Assembly (NCBI RefSeq): GCF_002729955.1
Contig: NZ_PBYA01000049.1
Location: 112,614 to 176,613 of the forward strand
Direction of reading: 5' to 3'
DNA: 64,000 nt
From: Salinisphaera sp.
Lineage (GTDB): Bacteria > Pseudomonadota > Gammaproteobacteria > Nevskiales > Salinisphaeraceae
Below the pieces are notes generated by a model that was given only the letters and a program-made list of their open reading frames with translations, was not told the DNA's origin and searched no databases. Shown in pieces: positions 1 through 13,035 of this stretch; the first letter of the stretch is position 1; the number at the start of each line of letters is the position of its first letter. The position numbers and the translations under genes are program-made.

Positions 1-1
1 A

Positions 2-73
2 GGCGACGTGGTCGATATCGAGGTGCCCGGTGGCCGCCGTACGCTTGAAATCGTCGAGGTGCGCTATATCTGA
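2..73 (+). CDS. greA: Transcription elongation factor GreA, C-terminal end (partial)
   Basis: The window opens inside an open frame whose last 23 residues read GDVVDIEVPGGRRTLEIV followed by EVRYI and a TGA stop. This matches the C-terminal beta-strand end of GreA, which closes with a PGG turn and a hydrophobic I/V-EVxY tail. GreA binds the RNA polymerase secondary channel and stimulates cleavage of backtracked transcripts. Its place beside yhbY and rlmE is the conserved gammaproteobacterial order. Only the C-terminal fragment is visible, so the call rests on a short match plus synteny. Confidence 0.7.
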   Translation, partial: GDVVDIEVPGGRRTLEIVEVRYI

Positions 74-105
74 TCGCCGTCCCGACGCCGCGGCCGCGCC
101 CCTGA

Positions 106-390
106 CTACGCCTTTTCAGGGTTGGGGCGATACAGGGTCGCGGTGCGTCCGATCTGCTGAACACAGGCCGCCCCGAGGCGTTCGCAAATCTGTTCGACCT
201 CGGCGCGCCGGTCCTGTTTTTCCTCGGTGGCGAGCTTGACCTTCACCAGCTCATGGTCGAACAGGGCCCGATCGATCTCGGCCAGTACCGGCTCGCTCAG
301 CCCGGCCGCGCCGGTTTGCACCACAGGCTTGAGATGATGGGCCTGTTTTTTGAGTGCCCGGCGGGATGCGGCATCGAGGTCTAGGGACAT
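106..390 (-). CDS. yhbY: YhbY-family (CRM domain) RNA-binding protein
   Basis: A protein of 94 residues is read from the ATG at 390; the frame is open further upstream, but MSLDLDAASRRALKKQAHHL is the usual YhbY beginning and the longer version would run into rlmE. The single CRS1-YhbY (CRM) domain fills the protein: HHLKPVVQTGAAGLSEPVLAEI carries the family K-P-V-x-x-G-x-x-G-L motif and is followed by the LVKVKL strand. CRM proteins associate with pre-50S ribosomes. The gene is divergent from rlmE across about 50 bases, as in Escherichia coli, so the two probably share a bidirectional promoter region. Confidence 0.9.
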   Translation of the reverse strand: MSLDLDAASRRALKKQAHHLKPVVQTGAAGLSEPVLAEIDRALFDHELVKVKLATEEKQDRRAEVEQICERLGAACVQQIGRTATLYRPNPEKA

Positions 391-439
391 TGGCGGTTTC
401 ACGACAGCTGGCTGAAAACAGCGCAACAGTATACGACCC

Positions 440-1057
440 ATGAGCAAGCGCAGCGATACACGCCGTTGGCTGGACAAGCATCGAAACGATCCCTATGTGC
501 GGGCCGCCCAGAAGGATAATTACCGCTCGCGCGCGGTCTATAAACTGGCCGAGGTCGACGAGCGCGATCAGCTGCTCAAGTCCAAGCAGTGCATCGTCGA
601 TCTGGGGGCCGCGCCCGGCGGCTGGAGCCAGTATTGCCGTCGCCAGCGCCCGCAGGCGCGGGTCGTGGCGCTGGATCGCCTGAATATGAAGCCGATCGAC
701 GGGGTGGATTTCCTCAACGTCGATTTCGCCGAACAGGCCGGGGTGGATACGCTCATGCAAACGCTGGGCAACGACCGCGTCGATCTTGTACTTTCCGACA
801 TGGCCCCCAATTTGACGGGGATCATGGTGGCCGATCAGGCCGGTGTGATGCAGTTGGCAGAACTCGCGCTGGACCTGTGCGCTTCGGTTCTGGACGCCGA
901 AGGCGATCTGTTCATCAAGGTGTTTCAGGGCGAGGGTTTCGACGAAATGCTGGTCGATATGCGACAACGCTTTCGACGCGTGGCGGTGCGCAAGCCCAAG
1001 GCCTCGCGCGATGCCAGCCGGGAAATGTATCTGCTGGGCCAGGGCTGGCGTACATGA
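440..1057 (+). CDS. rlmE: 23S rRNA 2'-O-ribose methyltransferase RlmE (FtsJ/RrmJ)
   Basis: This 205-residue protein methylates the 2'-OH of U2552 in the A loop of 23S rRNA on the large subunit, using S-adenosylmethionine. The SAM-binding motif DLGAAPGGW is at residues 54-62. The K-D-K-E catalytic tetrad is recognisable as K35 (in RAVYKLAE), D120 (LSDMAPN), K160 (FIKVFQGEG) and E195 (SREMYLL). Length and motif spacing match the E. coli enzyme. It is divergent from yhbY and is followed about 105 bases later by ftsH, the classic rlmE-ftsH arrangement. A -10-like TATACT at 1097-1102 may help drive ftsH, but no good -35 is visible. Confidence 0.96.
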   Translation: MSKRSDTRRWLDKHRNDPYVRAAQKDNYRSRAVYKLAEVDERDQLLKSKQCIVDLGAAPGGWSQYCRRQRPQARVVALDRLNMKPIDGVDFLNVDFAEQAGVDTLMQTLGNDRVDLVLSDMAPNLTGIMVADQAGVMQLAELALDLCASVLDAEGDLFIKVFQGEGFDEMLVDMRQRFRRVAVRKPKASRDASREMYLLGQGWRT

Positions 1058-1163
1058 AGCTGTGGGATAAAGCAGCGGGCCGACAGGCCGATTGTTTATA
1101 CTGTCCGCTACCAGGTCGGACACCAATCATACGGCCGCACGATCGCGGTCGAGGATGTAGATC

Positions 1164-3125
<1,962 letters not shown>

Positions 3126-3142
3126 TCCCGATCGGGATTGAG

Positions 3143-3173
3143 AAAGCCGGCAGGCATTGTCTGCCGGCTTTTT
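3143..3173 (+). terminator. Rho-independent terminator after ftsH
   Basis: A perfect 10-bp stem, AAGCCGGCAG at 3144-3153 and CTGCCGGCTT at 3161-3170, closes a 7-base loop and is followed by a T run. It lies 18 bases after the ftsH stop. Confidence 0.8.
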
Positions 3174-3233
3174 CGTTGTAGCGGGCGTCATGCGCAATCG
3201 TTTTCGGGGTTTCGTTGCTGTACGGAGCGACGG

Positions 3234-4064
3234 GTGTATTTGAGTAGTCGTTACAGGCGCCTGGATCTGGCCAGGCCCGTGGTCATGGGCATTCTCAACG
3301 TCACGCCGGATTCCTTTTCCGACGGCGGTGCCTATGTCGAGACGGCGCGGGCGGTGGATCATGCCCTGACGCTGGTCGAGCAGGGTGCTGCGATGATCGA
3401 CATCGGCGGCGAATCCACGCGGCCCGGCGCGAACCCGGTCGACGAGCGCGAAGAAATGGCGCGCGTGCTGCCAGTGATCGAGGCTCTGCGGGCACAAAGC
3501 GATGTGTTCATCTCCATCGATACGATCAAGCCGCAAGTGATGCGGGCGGCCTGCGCCGCCGGAGCCGACATGATTAACGACGTCATGGCTCTGCGCGCCC
3601 CCGGGGCGATCGATGCGGCGCGTGACAGCGAGGCCGCGGTTTGCCTGATGCACATGCAGGGCGAACCTCGCACCATGCAGACCGCGCCGGTTTATGGTGA
3701 TGTCGTCGCCGATGTGCGGGCCTTTCTAGCCGAGCGGGTGGCCGCCTGCCGGAGCGCGGGCATCGACGACAGCCGCCTCTGCGTAGACCCCGGCTTCGGC
3801 TTCGGTAAGACGCTGGCGCACAACCTTGAGCTGATGCGCCGACTGCGCTGCTTCGTCGACGACGGATTGCCCGTCCTCATGGGCGTGTCGCGTAAATCCA
3901 TGTTCGCGAAACTGCACGGCCATGACGGCATGGAAAGTCGTATTCATGCCAGCATCACGGCCGCATTCTGGGCGGCGACACAGGGCACGGGTATCATCCG
4001 CAGCCACGATGTGGCTCATACCGTCGAGGCGCTCATGCTCGCCGCGGCGTTGGTCGATAACTGA
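3234..4064 (+). CDS. folP: Dihydropteroate synthase
   Basis: The enzyme joins p-aminobenzoate to dihydropterin pyrophosphate in folate synthesis and is the sulfonamide target. The frame is open from 3138, but that start would sit in the ftsH terminator. The GTG at 3234 has GGAG six bases upstream and gives 276 residues beginning [12 protein letters not shown], close to the usual FolP length. Diagnostic motifs are [16 protein letters not shown], the GGESTRPGA loop, the DPGFGFGK pterin-binding motif and the late [10 protein letters not shown] and [13 protein letters not shown] segments. It lies between ftsH and glmM, the conserved order. Confidence 0.95.
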   Translation: MYLSSRYRRLDLARPVVMGILNVTPDSFSDGGAYVETARAVDHALTLVEQGAAMIDIGGESTRPGANPVDEREEMARVLPVIEALRAQSDVFISIDTIKPQVMRAACAAGADMINDVMALRAPGAIDAARDSEAAVCLMHMQGEPRTMQTAPVYGDVVADVRAFLAERVAACRSAGIDDSRLCVDPGFGFGKTLAHNLELMRRLRCFVDDGLPVLMGVSRKSMFAKLHGHDGMESRIHASITAAFWAATQGTGIIRSHDVAHTVEALMLAAALVDN

Positions 4065-4093
4065 TTCACCGGTTCAACAAGGAAGGCACGATC

Positions 4094-5476
4094 GTGGCTC
4101 AGCGATATTTCGGGACGGACGGCATTCGTGGGGAAGTGGGGCAGGCGCCACTTACACCGGACTTCGCGCTCAAACTTGGTTGGGCGGCCGGCCGTGTGCT
4201 GGTTCGCCGGCTGGGTGAGCGCGGGGTGCCGGAAAGCGCCGGTGAGCGGCCTCAGGTACTCATCGGCAAGGACACCCGTCTGTCCGGCTATATGTTCGAA
4301 TCCGCTCTCGAGGCCGGCTTCGCTTCCGCCGGTGTGGATGTCCTGCTGGTGGGGCCGCTGCCCACGCCAGCGATCGCCTATCTGGCACGCACGTTTCGTG
4401 CGGGCGCGGGCGTGGTCATCAGTGCGTCGCACAACCCGTTTTCCGACAACGGTTTCAAGTTCTTCTCTCACTACGGCCAGAAACTGGCTGACGAGGTCGA
4501 GGCCGAAATCGAGGCCGAACTCGAGCAGCCGCTGGTTTGTGTGGATTCTGATCGGCTCGGTCGTGCGCGCCGCGTGGAAAGCGCGCCCGGGCGCTATATC
4601 GAGTTCTGTAAATCCACGGCGCGCTTCGAAAACGGCGGTCTGTCGGGCATGAAGATCGTGCTCGACTGTGCCCACGGCGCGACCTATCACGTCGCACCGG
4701 ATGTGTTTCGTGAGCTCGGCGCACAGGTGACGGTAATCGGGGCCTCGCCTGACGGGCTCAATATCAATCGCGACGTTGGTTCGACTCATCCGAAAGGCCT
4801 GTCCGAGGCGGTACGCGCCCACGGCGCCGATGTGGGTGTCGCGCTCGACGGCGACGGCGACCGCTGCATCATGGTCGACCACGAAGGCAATATCGTGGAC
4901 GGCGATCAGCTGCTCTATGTCATCGCCAATGCCCGCCGCGAAGCCGGTGAGCTGCAGGGGCCGGTGGTCGGCACCTTGATGAGCAATCTGGGGCTTGCGC
5001 TGGCGTTCAAGCGCGATGGCGTCGCATTCGAACGAGCCAAGGTGGGCGACCGCTATGTCTTCGAGCGTCTGCGCGCGCTGGGCGCGAACGTGGGCGGGGA
5101 ATCCTCGGGCCATATCCTTTGTCTGGATCGGGCCACCACGGGGGACGGCATCGTCTCGGCCCTGCAGGTGCTGGCGGCGATGGTGAGCACGGGTTCGAGC
5201 CTGCGCACGCTGGTGACGCCGGTCGGTAAGTGCCCGCAAACGTTGATCAACGTACGCATCACACGCGGCAGCGCAGACAGCTTGATGCAGAACACGCAGG
5301 TGGTTGACGCCGTGCGGGACGTGGAAAATACGCTGGGCGACGAAGGTCGCGTATTATTGCGCCCCTCGGGCACCGAGCCGCTGTTGCGCGTGATGGTCGA
5401 AGGCACCGACGCGGGTGCCGTGGAAGACTGCGCCAACCGGCTTGCAGAAAGCGTTCGTCAGGCCGCAGCGGCCTGA
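4094..5476 (+). CDS. glmM: Phosphoglucosamine mutase GlmM
   Basis: Converts glucosamine-6-phosphate to glucosamine-1-phosphate on the way to UDP-N-acetylglucosamine for peptidoglycan and LPS. The protein has 460 residues, a little longer than the E. coli enzyme. The start is GTG with AAGGAAGG upstream, giving [13 protein letters not shown]. The phosphoserine loop [14 protein letters not shown] places the catalytic serine at residue 112. The Mg2+ loop DGDGDR is at 252-257, the sugar-binding loop GGESSGH follows, and the phosphate-binding loop [15 protein letters not shown] is near the C-terminus. It is 29 bases after folP and probably co-transcribed. Confidence 0.97.
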   Translation: MAQRYFGTDGIRGEVGQAPLTPDFALKLGWAAGRVLVRRLGERGVPESAGERPQVLIGKDTRLSGYMFESALEAGFASAGVDVLLVGPLPTPAIAYLARTFRAGAGVVISASHNPFSDNGFKFFSHYGQKLADEVEAEIEAELEQPLVCVDSDRLGRARRVESAPGRYIEFCKSTARFENGGLSGMKIVLDCAHGATYHVAPDVFRELGAQVTVIGASPDGLNINRDVGSTHPKGLSEAVRAHGADVGVALDGDGDRCIMVDHEGNIVDGDQLLYVIANARREAGELQGPVVGTLMSNLGLALAFKRDGVAFERAKVGDRYVFERLRALGANVGGESSGHILCLDRATTGDGIVSALQVLAAMVSTGSSLRTLVTPVGKCPQTLINVRITRGSADSLMQNTQVVDAVRDVENTLGDEGRVLLRPSGTEPLLRVMVEGTDAGAVEDCANRLAESVRQAAAA

Positions 5477-5510
5477 AGACAATGCATAAAATGATGATAG
5501 AGGGTATTCG

Positions 5511-6266
5511 ATGAGCCGTAGGATGCTGATCGCAGGCAACTGGAAAATGAACGGCGACGCCGCCCAGGTGGACGCATTCGCGCGTGCGCTGAGCGCGGAC
5601 GCCGGCTCGATCGCCGCCGAAATGCTGGTGTGCGTGCCGTTCGTCTATATCGAGCGTCTGGCCGCGGGTCTGGCGGATTCGCCGGTCGCACTCGGCGCAC
5701 AGAACGTGGCCGCGGAAGTCGATGCCGGCGCATTCACCGGCGAAGTCAACGGCGGGATGCTGGCCGATATTGGATGTCGTTATGTCATCGTGGGTCATTC
5801 GGAGCGACGCGCACTGTATGGTGAAACCGATGCGGTCGTCGCAGCCAAGGCCAGCGCCGCCGTCGCGGCCGGTCTCAAGCCGATCGTGTGCGTAGGCGAG
5901 ACGCTGGAACAGCGTGAAGCCGATCAGACCGAAACGGTGCTGGCCGCGCAGCTCGCAGCCCTGTTCGAGCAGTGCGATCGGGCCACGCTTGCCGAGGCGG
6001 TTATCGCATACGAACCGATCTGGGCGATCGGGACCGGTCGCTCGGCCACGCCGGAACAGGCACAGGACGTCCACGCATTTTTGCGCGGGCAAATCGCCAA
6101 CAACGATGCTACAATGGCGGAATCGGTTCTGCTGCTTTACGGCGGCAGCGTAAAGCCGGACAATGCCGCGGCGCTATTCGCCGGGGCGGACGTCGACGGC
6201 GCGCTGATTGGCGGCGCTTCGCTCAAGGCCGATTCATTCTTGGACATCGCGCGCGCGAGCGGTTAG
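5511..6266 (+). CDS. tpiA: Triosephosphate isomerase
   Basis: Interconverts dihydroxyacetone phosphate and glyceraldehyde-3-phosphate in glycolysis and gluconeogenesis. The 251-residue protein has the full TIM-barrel signature: N10 and K12 in AGNWKMNG, the electrophilic H96 in VIVGHSERR, the catalytic base E168 in AYEPIWAIGTG followed by loop 6, and the phosphate-binding YGGSVKPDNA. It starts 34 bases after glmM and ends 26 bases before secG. The glmM-tpiA-secG order is common in gammaproteobacteria other than the enterics. Confidence 0.97.
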   Translation: MSRRMLIAGNWKMNGDAAQVDAFARALSADAGSIAAEMLVCVPFVYIERLAAGLADSPVALGAQNVAAEVDAGAFTGEVNGGMLADIGCRYVIVGHSERRALYGETDAVVAAKASAAVAAGLKPIVCVGETLEQREADQTETVLAAQLAALFEQCDRATLAEAVIAYEPIWAIGTGRSATPEQAQDVHAFLRGQIANNDATMAESVLLLYGGSVKPDNAAALFAGADVDGALIGGASLKADSFLDIARASG

Positions 6267-6292
6267 GCTCGCGCCCGTTCACAGGCTCTGGC

Positions 6293-6772
6293 ATGGTTTA
6301 TACAATACTGGTCGTCATCCAGGTCGTTGTTGCATTGGCTCTTATCGGGCTGATCCTCGTGCAGCATGGCAAGGGTGCAGACGCGGGCGCTGCCTTTGGT
6401 AGCGGCGCATCGGGTACGGTTTTCGGGGCCAAGGGCTCGGCGAACTTCATGACCCGCGCAACCGCTTCGCTGGCGACGGTGTTCTTTGCCATCAGCCTGA
6501 CGCTGGCCTATCTGATCAACGGTGCAAGCACGCCCACGGGCAGTGTGACCGATCAGGTTCAGCAGCAGGCGCCGGGATCGTCGTTGTTGTCGGATGGCAA
6601 CAACAATGGCGTGGCCGGCGACGAGGTCGTTACCGGTGAAGGTTCAAACACCGACGCCGATAACGAAAATCAGGGTGCGCCTGCCGATAATGGTTCGGCG
6701 GCGCCGCAAGTTCCGGGCGATAGCGGCGATGACGCCGATACGTCCGAGCCCAGTGCGCAGGTGCCCGAGTAG
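6293..6772 (+). CDS. secG: Preprotein translocase subunit SecG
   Basis: Small integral-membrane subunit of the SecYEG protein channel. The start ATG gives MVYTILVVIQVVVALALIGL, the first of two membrane segments, followed by the conserved cytosolic QHGKGADAGAAFGSGASGT loop and a second segment (about residues 60-80). The 159 residues exceed the usual 110 or so because of an acidic, Asn/Asp/Gly/Ser-rich C-terminal tail of about 75 residues. The tRNA-Leu gene starts 23 bases downstream, as in the E. coli secG-leuU pair. Confidence 0.94.
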   Translation: MVYTILVVIQVVVALALIGLILVQHGKGADAGAAFGSGASGTVFGAKGSANFMTRATASLATVFFAISLTLAYLINGASTPTGSVTDQVQQQAPGSSLLSDGNNNGVAGDEVVTGEGSNTDADNENQGAPADNGSAAPQVPGDSGDDADTSEPSAQVPE

Positions 6773-6795
6773 GGCGCGCACGGGCCCACGATCAT

Positions 6796-8279
<1,484 letters not shown>

Positions 8280-8283
8280 TTCC

Positions 8284-9543
8284 ATGGCGGGTTTGAGAGA
8301 AGGGCTGGATCGCTTGCACCCGCTGTTCGCCAAGGGCGGACGGTTCGAGCGTTTCTATGCGCTCTACGAAATGGTGGATACGTTCTTTTATTCGCCAGCG
8401 GATACCACCCGCACTGCACCCCACGTGCGCGACGGGATCGATCTCAAGCGCGTGATGATCTACGTGTGGCTTGCGACGTTCCCCTGCATGTTCATGGCCT
8501 GCTGGAACACCGGTTTTCAGGCCAATATGGCCATGGCCCAGATGGGCCTCGACAGCGTCGACAACTGGCGCCAGGTGCCCCTGAGCTGGTTCGGCGTGGA
8601 TCACAGCCCCGAAAGTTTCTGGGACAATTTCGTTCTCGGCTTCTGGTATTTCGCCCCCGTCTATTTCGTGACCTTCGTGGTCGGCGGCCTCTGGGAAGCG
8701 CTTTTCGCCGCGGTTCGCAATCACGAGATCAACGAAGGCTTCTTTGCCACGTCGATTCTCTACACGCTGACGCTACCGCCGGCGATTCCGCTCTGGCAGG
8801 CCGCGCTGGGTATCACCTTCGGCATTGTCGTAGGCAAGGAAGTCTTCGGCGGCACGGGCAAGAATTTTCTCAACCCGGCGCTTACCGGTCGTGCTTTCCT
8901 GTTCTTTGCGTTTCCGGCCTATATGTCGGGCGACAGTGTCTGGACCGCCGTCGACGGCTGGTCCGCGGCCACACCGCTGGGCCTTGGCGCCAGCGACGGC
9001 ATGAACGCGATCACCAGTCAGATTACCTGGTGGGATGCGTTTGCCGGCGATATTCAGGGCTCGCTGGGGTCGACCTCCACGCTGGCGATCCTTCTCGGTG
9101 CGGCATTTCTGCTCTACACCCGCGTGGCGTCCTGGCGCATCATGGCGGGCTGCGTCGGCGGCCTCGTCGGTATCACGCTGCTGTTCAACCTGATCGGCAG
9201 TGAAACCAACCTGATGTTCGGCATGCCCTGGTACTGGCATCTGGTGATCGGCGGTTTTGCCTTCGGCGCCGTGTTCATGGCCACCGATCCCGTCAGCGCC
9301 TCGATGACCAATACCGGGCGGGTGATTTACGGCGCGCTGATCGGCGTGATGACCGGGCTGGTACGGGTGGTCAACCCGGCGTTCCCGGAAGGCATCATGC
9401 TTGCGATTCTGTTCGCGAACATCTTTGCCCCGCTGATCGACTATTTTGTGGTGCAGGCGAACGTGCGACGGCGCCAGAAGCGGCTGGCCAGCGCCAATGG
9501 CAGCCGGCGCGGCAAGCCGGTCGACACGGTCGCCGCGGAGTAG
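8284..9543 (+). CDS. nqrB: Na+-translocating NADH:quinone reductase subunit B
   Basis: Polytopic membrane subunit that carries covalent FMN and the riboflavin and quinone sites. The ATG at 8284 is five bases after nqrA and gives MAGLREGLDRLHPLF, 419 residues. About ten hydrophobic segments are visible. The flavinylation sequence reads VDGWSAATPLG, which puts the predicted phosphoester-linked threonine at residue 230. The motif Dxx[ST]gA[ST] is kept, with Ala at the usual Gly position. Confidence 0.97.
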   Translation: MAGLREGLDRLHPLFAKGGRFERFYALYEMVDTFFYSPADTTRTAPHVRDGIDLKRVMIYVWLATFPCMFMACWNTGFQANMAMAQMGLDSVDNWRQVPLSWFGVDHSPESFWDNFVLGFWYFAPVYFVTFVVGGLWEALFAAVRNHEINEGFFATSILYTLTLPPAIPLWQAALGITFGIVVGKEVFGGTGKNFLNPALTGRAFLFFAFPAYMSGDSVWTAVDGWSAATPLGLGASDGMNAITSQITWWDAFAGDIQGSLGSTSTLAILLGAAFLLYTRVASWRIMAGCVGGLVGITLLFNLIGSETNLMFGMPWYWHLVIGGFAFGAVFMATDPVSASMTNTGRVIYGALIGVMTGLVRVVNPAFPEGIMLAILFANIFAPLIDYFVVQANVRRRQKRLASANGSRRGKPVDTVAAE

Positions 9544-9546
9544 ATC

Positions 9547-10356
9547 ATGGTTGGTATTGTCGGATTTTCGCGTGACGGTGTCGGCTACGTGGTCGTGGTC
9601 GCGCTCGCGGTCTGCTTGGTTTGCTCTGTTCTCGTGGCGTCGGCTGCGACGTTCCTCAAGCCCATGCAGACGGTGAACGCCAAGGCAGACCGCCGCAGTA
9701 ATATTCTGGAAGTCGCCGGGCTGCCCAGCGGCCCCGACGTCGACGTGAACGAAGTGTTTCGTGACCGCATCGAAGCCCGCGTGGTGGATCTGTCCACCGG
9801 CGAGTACGTGCCCGACATGGAGTCGAGCAACTTCGACCAGCGGCGTGCCGCATCGGACCCGGACACCAGCATCAAGATTCCGCGTTCGCAGGATATCGCC
9901 GATATCAAGCAGCGCTCGAAGTATGCCGAGGTGTATCTGGTCAAGGATGACCAGGGCCAGCTCAAGACCGTCGTGCTACCGATTCATGGCTATGGCCTCT
10001 GGTCGACGATGTATGGCTTTCTGGCACTCGAGCCCGACGCAAACACCGTGCAGGGCATCAAGTACTATGAGCAGGGCGAAACCCCGGGTCTGGGCGCCGA
10101 GGTGGAGAACCCGCGCTGGCGTGCCAAATGGGACGGCAAGAAGGTCTACGACGACAACGGCGACGTCGAGCTGAGCGTGATCAAGGGCAGTGTCGGTCAG
10201 GGCACCCCGAACGCCCAGTACAAGGTCGACGGTCTGTCGGGCGCGACGCTGACCAGCCGCGGCGTGTCGAATACGATTCATTACTGGCTGGGCGAGAACG
10301 GTTTTGAGCCGTTCCTCGACAAGATTCGCAGCGGCAAGCTGTCGGCGGAGGGATAG
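9547..10356 (+). CDS. nqrC: Na+-translocating NADH:quinone reductase subunit C
   Basis: FMN-binding subunit with one N-terminal membrane helix (about residues 11-36) and a periplasmic FMN-binding domain. The flavinylation motif [13 protein letters not shown] places the FMN-carrying threonine at residue 234. The protein has 269 residues, normal for the family, and starts three bases after nqrB. It is modified by ApbE, encoded at the end of the same cluster. Confidence 0.97.
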   Translation: MVGIVGFSRDGVGYVVVVALAVCLVCSVLVASAATFLKPMQTVNAKADRRSNILEVAGLPSGPDVDVNEVFRDRIEARVVDLSTGEYVPDMESSNFDQRRAASDPDTSIKIPRSQDIADIKQRSKYAEVYLVKDDQGQLKTVVLPIHGYGLWSTMYGFLALEPDANTVQGIKYYEQGETPGLGAEVENPRWRAKWDGKKVYDDNGDVELSVIKGSVGQGTPNAQYKVDGLSGATLTSRGVSNTIHYWLGENGFEPFLDKIRSGKLSAEG

Positions 10357-10358
10357 AC

Positions 10359-11024
10359 ATGGCACAGAGTCAGGCTATGAAGGTGTTGACCGAACCGTTG
10401 GTCAACAACAATCCGATCGCCCTGCAGATCCTCGGGATTTGTAGCGCACTTGCCGTGACCAACCAGGTGGCAACGGCGCTGCTGATGTGTGCCGCGCTGA
10501 CCGCGGTGACGGCCTGTTCGAACTTTTCGATCAGCCTCATCCGCAACCATATTCCCTCAAGCATTCGCATCATCGTGCAGATGACGATCATCGCCTCGCT
10601 GGTGATCGTGGTCGACCAGCTGCTCAAGGCCTTTGCCTATGACCTGGCCAAGTCGATGTCGGTTTTCGTGGGCCTGATCATCACCAACTGCATCGTCATG
10701 GGACGTGCGGAAGCATTCGCCATGAAGGAGCCGCCGGGTCTGGCGTTTCTCGACGGGCTGGGCAACGGTCTCGGCTACAGCCTGATCCTGTTGCTGGTGG
10801 GCGTCATCCGTGAGCTGTTCGGCGCCGGCTCGCTGCTTGGGTATCAGATTCTTCCGCTGGCGAGCGCGGGCGGCTGGTACGTGCCGCTGGGCATCATGCT
10901 GTTGCCGCCGAGCGCGTTCTTCATTATCGGTTTTCTGATCTGGGGCCTGCGTAGCTGGAAGCCGGAACAGAATGAAGAAGCGGATTATCAGATCCACCAG
11001 GTGCATCGCACCGAAGTCGTCTAG
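10359..11024 (+). CDS. nqrD: Na+-translocating NADH:quinone reductase subunit D
   Basis: A 221-residue membrane subunit with about six hydrophobic segments. The [19 protein letters not shown] and [17 protein letters not shown] segments are hallmarks of the NqrD/RnfE family; the conserved cysteines in such half-channel segments help bind an intramembrane iron centre with NqrE. It starts two bases after nqrC. Confidence 0.97.
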   Translation: MAQSQAMKVLTEPLVNNNPIALQILGICSALAVTNQVATALLMCAALTAVTACSNFSISLIRNHIPSSIRIIVQMTIIASLVIVVDQLLKAFAYDLAKSMSVFVGLIITNCIVMGRAEAFAMKEPPGLAFLDGLGNGLGYSLILLLVGVIRELFGAGSLLGYQILPLASAGGWYVPLGIMLLPPSAFFIIGFLIWGLRSWKPEQNEEADYQIHQVHRTEVV

Positions 11025-11048
11025 CGGCAGACCGACGAGGCATTCGAC

Positions 11049-11657
11049 GTGGAAAACTATCTCAGTATCCTGATCAAATCGGTCTTTATCGAGAACCTGG
11101 CGCTCGCCTTCTTTCTCGGTATGTGCACCTTCCTGGCGCTGTCGAAGAAGATTTCGACAGCAATCGGCCTGGGTGTGGCGGTGATCGTGGTGCAGGGGCT
11201 GACCGTTCCGGTCAATAACCTGATCTATCAGCATCTGCTCAAGGAAGGCGCGCTGGCCTGGGCCGGCTTGCCGAATACGGACCTGAGCTTTCTGGGGCTG
11301 ATCAGCTATATCGGCGTGATCGCCGCCATGGTTCAGATTCTGGAGATGTTTCTGGATCGATTCGTGCCGGCGCTCTACGCCGCACTCGGCATCTTCCTGC
11401 CGCTGATTACGGTGAACTGCGCGATCATGGGCGGTTCGCTGTTCATGGTCGAGCGCGACTACGGCTTCGGTGAAAGTCTGACCTATGGCCTGGGCAGTGG
11501 CATCGGCTGGGCGCTGGCCATTGCCGCGCTGGCCGGGGTGCGCGAAAAGCTCAAGTATTCCGATGTACCGGACGGTCTGCAGGGCCTGGGCATCACCTTC
11601 ATTACCGTGGGCTTGATGTCGCTTGGCTTCATGGCCTTTTCCGGTATTCAGCTCTAG
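11049..11657 (+). CDS. nqrE: Na+-translocating NADH:quinone reductase subunit E
   Basis: A 202-residue membrane subunit, paralogous to NqrD with inverted topology. The GTG start gives [20 protein letters not shown]. Conserved segments include [14 protein letters not shown] and [17 protein letters not shown] with the iron-binding type cysteines. It sits between nqrD and nqrF with 24- and 29-base gaps. Confidence 0.97.
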   Translation: MENYLSILIKSVFIENLALAFFLGMCTFLALSKKISTAIGLGVAVIVVQGLTVPVNNLIYQHLLKEGALAWAGLPNTDLSFLGLISYIGVIAAMVQILEMFLDRFVPALYAALGIFLPLITVNCAIMGGSLFMVERDYGFGESLTYGLGSGIGWALAIAALAGVREKLKYSDVPDGLQGLGITFITVGLMSLGFMAFSGIQL

Positions 11658-11686
11658 ACACGCGACTTCGGAGAACGTGAGAACTC

Positions 11687-12916
11687 ATGGGTGAAGTAGC
11701 GCAAATCAGTCTTGGCGTCGGGGTGTTCACCGGCGTCGTGTTGTTTCTCGTCGCGGTGATCCTGCTGGCGAAGTCGCGTCTTGTAGCCAGCGGCAACGTC
11801 AATATCGAGATTAACGGCGAAAAGACCATCAAGGCCGCGGTGGGCACGAAGCTGCTGGGCGCGCTGGCCGACTCCAAGCTTTATGTATCCTCTGCCTGTG
11901 GTGGCGGCGGTACCTGCGCGCAGTGTCGGGTCAAGGTGCTCGAAGGCGGCGGCGCGATCCTGCCCACCGAGGAAAGCCACATCAACAAGCGCGAAGCGCG
12001 CGAGGGTGATCGGCTGTCCTGTCAGGTGACCGTCAAGCAGGACATGAAGATCAAGGTTCCGGAGGAAGTCTTCGGCGTCAAACAGTGGAAGTGCAAGGTA
12101 CGCTCGAACGACAACGTCGCAACCTTCATCAAGGAACTGGTGCTTGAACTGCCCCAGGGCGAACACGTCAATTTCCGCGCCGGTGGCTATATCCAGATCA
12201 CCTGTCCGCCGCACGAAGTCGCCTACAAGGATTTCGTGATCGACGAGCGTTTCCACGAGGACTGGGACACCCACAATCTGTGGCGGTATGTGTCGAAGGT
12301 CGACGAGACGGTAACGCGCGCCTACTCGATGGCGAACTATCCGGAAGAAGAGGGCATCATCATGCTCAACGTCCGGATCGCCACGCCGCCGCCGCGCAAT
12401 CCCGACGTCAAGCCGGGCGAAATGAGCTCCTACATCTTCAGCCTCAAGCCAGGCGATGAGGTGCTCATTTCCGGGCCCTTCGGTGAATTCTTTGCCAAGG
12501 ACACCGACGCAGAGATGGTGTTCGTGGGCGGTGGCGCCGGTATGGCCCCGATGCGTTCGCATATATTCGACCAGCTCGGACGCCTCAAGACCAATCGCAA
12601 GATGTCGTTCTGGTATGGCGCGCGTTCGAAACGCGAGATGTTCTACGTGAACGACTTCGACACGCTGGCCGAAGAGAACGATAACTTCACCTGGACCGTG
12701 GCCTTGTCCGACGCCAAGGAAGAGGACGAATGGACCGGTGAGACCGGGTTTATCCATAACGTGCTCTACGAGCGCTATCTCAAGGATCATCCGGCCCCGG
12801 AAGATTGCGAATACTATCTGTGCGGCCCGCCTATCATGAATGCGTCGGTCATCAGCATGCTCGAGGATCTGGGCGTCGAGCCGGAAAACATCATGCTGGA
12901 CGATTTCGGGGGTTAA
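11687..12916 (+). CDS. nqrF: Na+-translocating NADH:quinone reductase subunit F
   Basis: NADH-oxidising subunit of 409 residues and the electron entry point of the pump. One N-terminal membrane helix (about residues 8-28) is followed by a 2Fe-2S ferredoxin domain with ligands C71, C77, C80 and C112. The FAD-binding motif [11 protein letters not shown] and the nucleotide-binding [13 protein letters not shown] follow, and the ending [10 protein letters not shown] ... MLDDFGG is typical. A terminator follows directly. Confidence 0.98.
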   Translation: MGEVAQISLGVGVFTGVVLFLVAVILLAKSRLVASGNVNIEINGEKTIKAAVGTKLLGALADSKLYVSSACGGGGTCAQCRVKVLEGGGAILPTEESHINKREAREGDRLSCQVTVKQDMKIKVPEEVFGVKQWKCKVRSNDNVATFIKELVLELPQGEHVNFRAGGYIQITCPPHEVAYKDFVIDERFHEDWDTHNLWRYVSKVDETVTRAYSMANYPEEEGIIMLNVRIATPPPRNPDVKPGEMSSYIFSLKPGDEVLISGPFGEFFAKDTDAEMVFVGGGAGMAPMRSHIFDQLGRLKTNRKMSFWYGARSKREMFYVNDFDTLAEENDNFTWTVALSDAKEEDEWTGETGFIHNVLYERYLKDHPAPEDCEYYLCGPPIMNASVISMLEDLGVEPENIMLDDFGG

Positions 12917-12941
12917 TTCCCGGCATCGTTGCCTGCGAACG

Positions 12942-12974
12942 ACCCCGCGTAAGGCCTGGCCGCGCGGGGTTTTT
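12942..12974 (+). terminator. Rho-independent terminator after nqrF
   Basis: ACCCCGCG at 12942-12949 pairs with CGCGGGGT at 12963-12970 and is followed by a T run. It separates nqrABCDEF from apbE-nqrM, so the maturation genes may need read-through or their own promoter. Confidence 0.75.
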
Positions 12975-13035
12975 ATTGGCTGATTGCCGAGTCGTCGCGC
13001 GCCGCCCTCGCTCACGCGGACGTGAAGGAAAAGAT